A stretch of 64,000 bases of DNA from Gavia stellata (taxonomy: Eukaryota; Chordata; Aves; Gaviiformes; Gaviidae): contig NC_082603.1 in the NCBI RefSeq assembly GCF_030936135.1, positions 18,491,880 to 18,555,879 of the forward strand, written 5' to 3'. Shown one piece after another: positions 61,121-64,000 of the stretch (positions are counted from its first letter, which is position 1; every line of letters begins with the position of its first letter). Made by a program: the position numbers and the translations under genes. The notes under the pieces were generated by a model. It saw only the letters and a list, made by a program, of their open reading frames with translations. It was not told the origin of the DNA and ran no database searches.

Positions 61121-64000
61121 CTCCCCATTTGTAGGATAAAGGACTTGATGCCAAACAGGCATCTTTTTTGTGAATCTCTCCACTATTCTCCTGAAGCACA
61201 TTTGTTCTGCGACTAATCCATCAGCACATTTACTCATTAGAGCATAGTAGACTACCAAGAGTCACAGGGTTAAGCCTCTATATTTTGTCAGATTAAAAAT
61301 CTGACTTCAAAAGGTTAGAAGCAGCCCCTGAAGAAACCAGTGATCGTTGAAATCAGCAGAGAGATTTATACAGACTTCAGGAAGCTCTGAATTGGGCTGA
61401 TGCACACCATGGCAAGGTTACTTACAATTTGTATGCACTCCCCCCCCACCCCCCCCCCAGTGATATTACGAGAAATACTGCTATCCTGGGTGTTTTTTCA
61501 CGATCTGAGGAATTTACTGACAACAGAGGTGGTTGTTATGGGGAGAGCAGTCTGTCAAAGAAAAGAGGGTACATGACAAAGAGAACATCCGATTATGAAA
61601 AATTTGTTCTCATACCAACAGGCACTTCAGGCACCAGACAGAAGAGGAGGTGCTTTCACATGCAGCCCTGCGAACACACAGGTATATTTTGGCCTTTGAA
61701 GTTATTGTCCCAGAATCAGAAGCTCAGGGAGAAGAAACTGGATCTGGGGGCAGACCCAAGGCTACAGCAGGTATAACATACAGTTTTTTGGATTCAATAC
61801 AAACAGGTCAGCAAAAGCGTATTATTTTAGACTTAATTATGATCAATGGGGCACTGTTGGTTTCAGGCTTTCTAAAACAAAGGCTCCTTCTTTCCTCCCT
61901 GCAGGACTCCAAAAAAGAAAAAAATCTAAGCTAAGCAAAGCAAAACAAAATGGAGACATAAGAAGAGAAAGGGAACAGACCAGTATTGTACTTCATTTGT
62001 TCTCGATGATTCAAAACATGAATGTTTCAGTCCAGTGTAGAATCTCCCTGTGCAATCCCATTCTGCTCTTGAATTCATGTTCTGCTGCTTCCTTGGGTTT
62101 GTTTTCTTGGTTTTTTTGTAAATTCTTCAGAGCAGTACAGGGATAAGAGAACAATCAGTGATTTCTCCAAGCACACACAGCAGCACGGTTATTGTGAAAT
62201 ACAGCTCTTCTGTAGTTCGGTACTGTAACTACCCACACCCTATGCTCCTCTTTCCAAGTGCTGTGTTTTCTTCTACCCTTTCGTTTAAAGAATTGTCTAA
62301 AACCTGAAGAAATTCTGTAAAATGACTATCAATTGCTGCTACCAGTGGTTAGCAACCAGGTACTAGCAATTGTGGAGGCCTAACACTAACAAATACCCTG
62401 TATTTCATTGCAGTGGAGTTGATCTAAATCTCATCGACAGCAAGGGAGGGGTTCTTCTGGCCTTTGATGAAAGCTCTCTCTCTCACACCTCTGTTTAGAG
62501 CAGGTGTGATTGGCATAGCATTTAAATCTACAGGAGCACATCTGTCTAACAGCACATCTCTCCAGTGCCGTTAAAACAGCATTCACAGCAGTGGAACATA
62601 CATATATTTATCTTTTTTAATTTTTAACATACATCTTTACTGACACTTGACATTTTCAGGAAGTGGCTTTCTTTGCATTTTAGGACTATGGGGAGTGGGG
62701 CAGGAACATGCAAATTGCATTGATTCTTCCTAGAACATGAAATCTAATTCCCTTTGTTTCTTCTTAGATATTAACATAGAAGCAGATCCTTCCATCTGAG
62801 CCTCGCAGAAGAACCATGGTAACCATCCAGAGCCATGCTGATTTCATTGGCCTTTATGTCTGTCACCACAGCATAAATCAGTGCCATAATATGGTATTTC
62901 CAAAGCTGAAATATTATGACCTCTGTATGTATATATTGTACAACACAAGCATAAAAAATGCTCTAAAATTCAGCAGGAAGGACTGGAACATCCTAATGCA
63001 GAAACATACTAATCATGTTATCCTTTCCTACAGGAAAAAACCCCACTTATAATATAGGTTAAAAGTCAACCAAACTTAACAAACGTTTTCATATAACTCC
63101 TTTACAGGAAAGACTAGAAGCTTTCAACTGTGCCATAGCACAGACCTGCTGGAGCTCGCATGCTGCTACAGCCCCACTGGAGCCCCATCAGCATCCCACA
63201 AACAGCAGTGGGCACTTGCTGAAAAGAGTAAATGCTGTAACTTTTGGGTCACAGTGGAACACAGAAGTGAGGGTAGCAGAACCCATTTCAGGCTCTGGTT
63301 TGGCTTTTGGCATGACTTCCAACTGCTCATTGGTTGCGAACAGAGAGAGGGTATCAGCTTCATTATCACACAGCCCTAGACGAAAAAGGATCTTTGCAGA
63401 GCGACTTACTAGTAATTGGCACATTATCAGTGAAATGCCTTACTTTTCTGGCATGCAAATACTTACAAGCAATTACGCTTATTGCTTTTTAGATTTACAA
63501 CTTACTTTTACTTTACACTCCTTGGAGGCCAGCTCTATTTTTTATCTAACCTTGCAGGAAAGTGCTGCTGGAGGTGTGTAGGACTCTGGTTGGGCTGTTT
63601 GCCCTACAGCCCCCACACTGGACAAGTCAGAGCTGCGTAGGTGCCCTGAACAAAGACAGAACTGAACTTGTCATTGCCTATTGCCCTTTCACTGTCAGTC
63701 AGCCCACCGATGTCCTGGAGCACTTCTTTCCATTACCTATTATGTGCCCATTTGCTCCCATGTTAGAGATGTCTGTGCCATACCCCCTGCCCAACCTTCC
63801 CTGTCCTTCAAAAACAAAAAGCCAAACAAGACATATAACTAATACAAACATACATATTCATTGCCAATATTTTTCAACCCTTCTGTATCAGAAAGGGCAC
63901 AAACCCAGTTCCCTCACAAGAAACTTTGCATTAAAGTAGATTTTATGCACATGCCCTCTCTCACAGAGTAGCTGTGCAATGTGGCATTCACAGCAAGGGT
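61121..64000. other. Intergenic toward LRRC8D side
   Basis: Unique DNA of ordinary composition with the C-rich tract at 61440-61458. Open frames up to 125 codons (63562-63939) do not resemble a known protein and have no good splice context. LRRC8D, the expected next gene by synteny, is not visible here. Confidence 0.45.
61440..61458 (-). repeat. C8-A-C10 tract (quadruplex-capable on minus strand)
   Basis: Two long C runs split by one A give a G-rich minus strand that meets the quadruplex pattern. Shorter relatives occur near 27884-27900 and 33259-33274. Confidence 0.75.

Noticed and set aside
63562..63939. Plus-strand 125-codon frame near the window end
   Set aside because: It has no recognisable family, no convincing splice sites and Pro/Ser-rich composition expected of random frames.

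Overview
The window is vertebrate nuclear DNA, almost certainly from a bird. It is AT-rich with one sharp CpG island, its one clear gene is split by GT-AG introns, and an antisense CR1 LINE 3' tail (37333-37421) has the avian/sauropsid type of 3' end. There are no bacterial operons, CRISPR arrays or phage genes.

The only gene I can read with confidence is ZNF326 (also called ZIRD, the RNA-binding zinc-finger subunit of the DBIRD complex). It lies on the minus strand. Twelve coding exons run from the start codon at 57977 down to the stop at 30049. All splice phases agree and together give 1,623 nt, or 540 residues. The order is a Gly/Tyr/Arg-rich N-terminus, an RGRGRG box, a basic nuclear-localisation region, two AKAP95-type C2H2 zinc fingers (C334-H356 and C427-H450) and an acidic tail. 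The promoter is a CpG island at 57575-58310 with a perfect Kozak start, an inverted CCAAT box, a CACGTG E-box and two YY1-like sites. A likely polyadenylation signal is at 29498-29503.

Layout. 1-29,450 lies downstream of the gene and has no convincing gene. It contains blocks rich in homeodomain core sites that look like conserved enhancers (9170-9330, 9700-9770, 20620-20800, 21660-21860). In other vertebrates this side of ZNF326 is a gene desert leading to BARHL2. One exon-like open segment lies at 1895-2029. 29,475-58,100 is the ZNF326 transcription unit. 58,300-64,000 lies upstream, toward LRRC8D by known synteny. It has a second GC-rich patch (59640-59900), an LTR-like element with a 65-bp tandem repeat (about 60080-61120), and otherwise no recognisable gene.

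The most interesting points are: a 41-residue segment encoded by two exons (43708-43742 and 42650-42737) that I believe is absent from canonical human ZNF326; the apparent loss of an N-terminal human segment; two near-perfect CTCF cores in convergent orientation (35976-35987 plus, 56061-56072 minus); and the homeodomain-site clusters. I saw no wholly new biological system.
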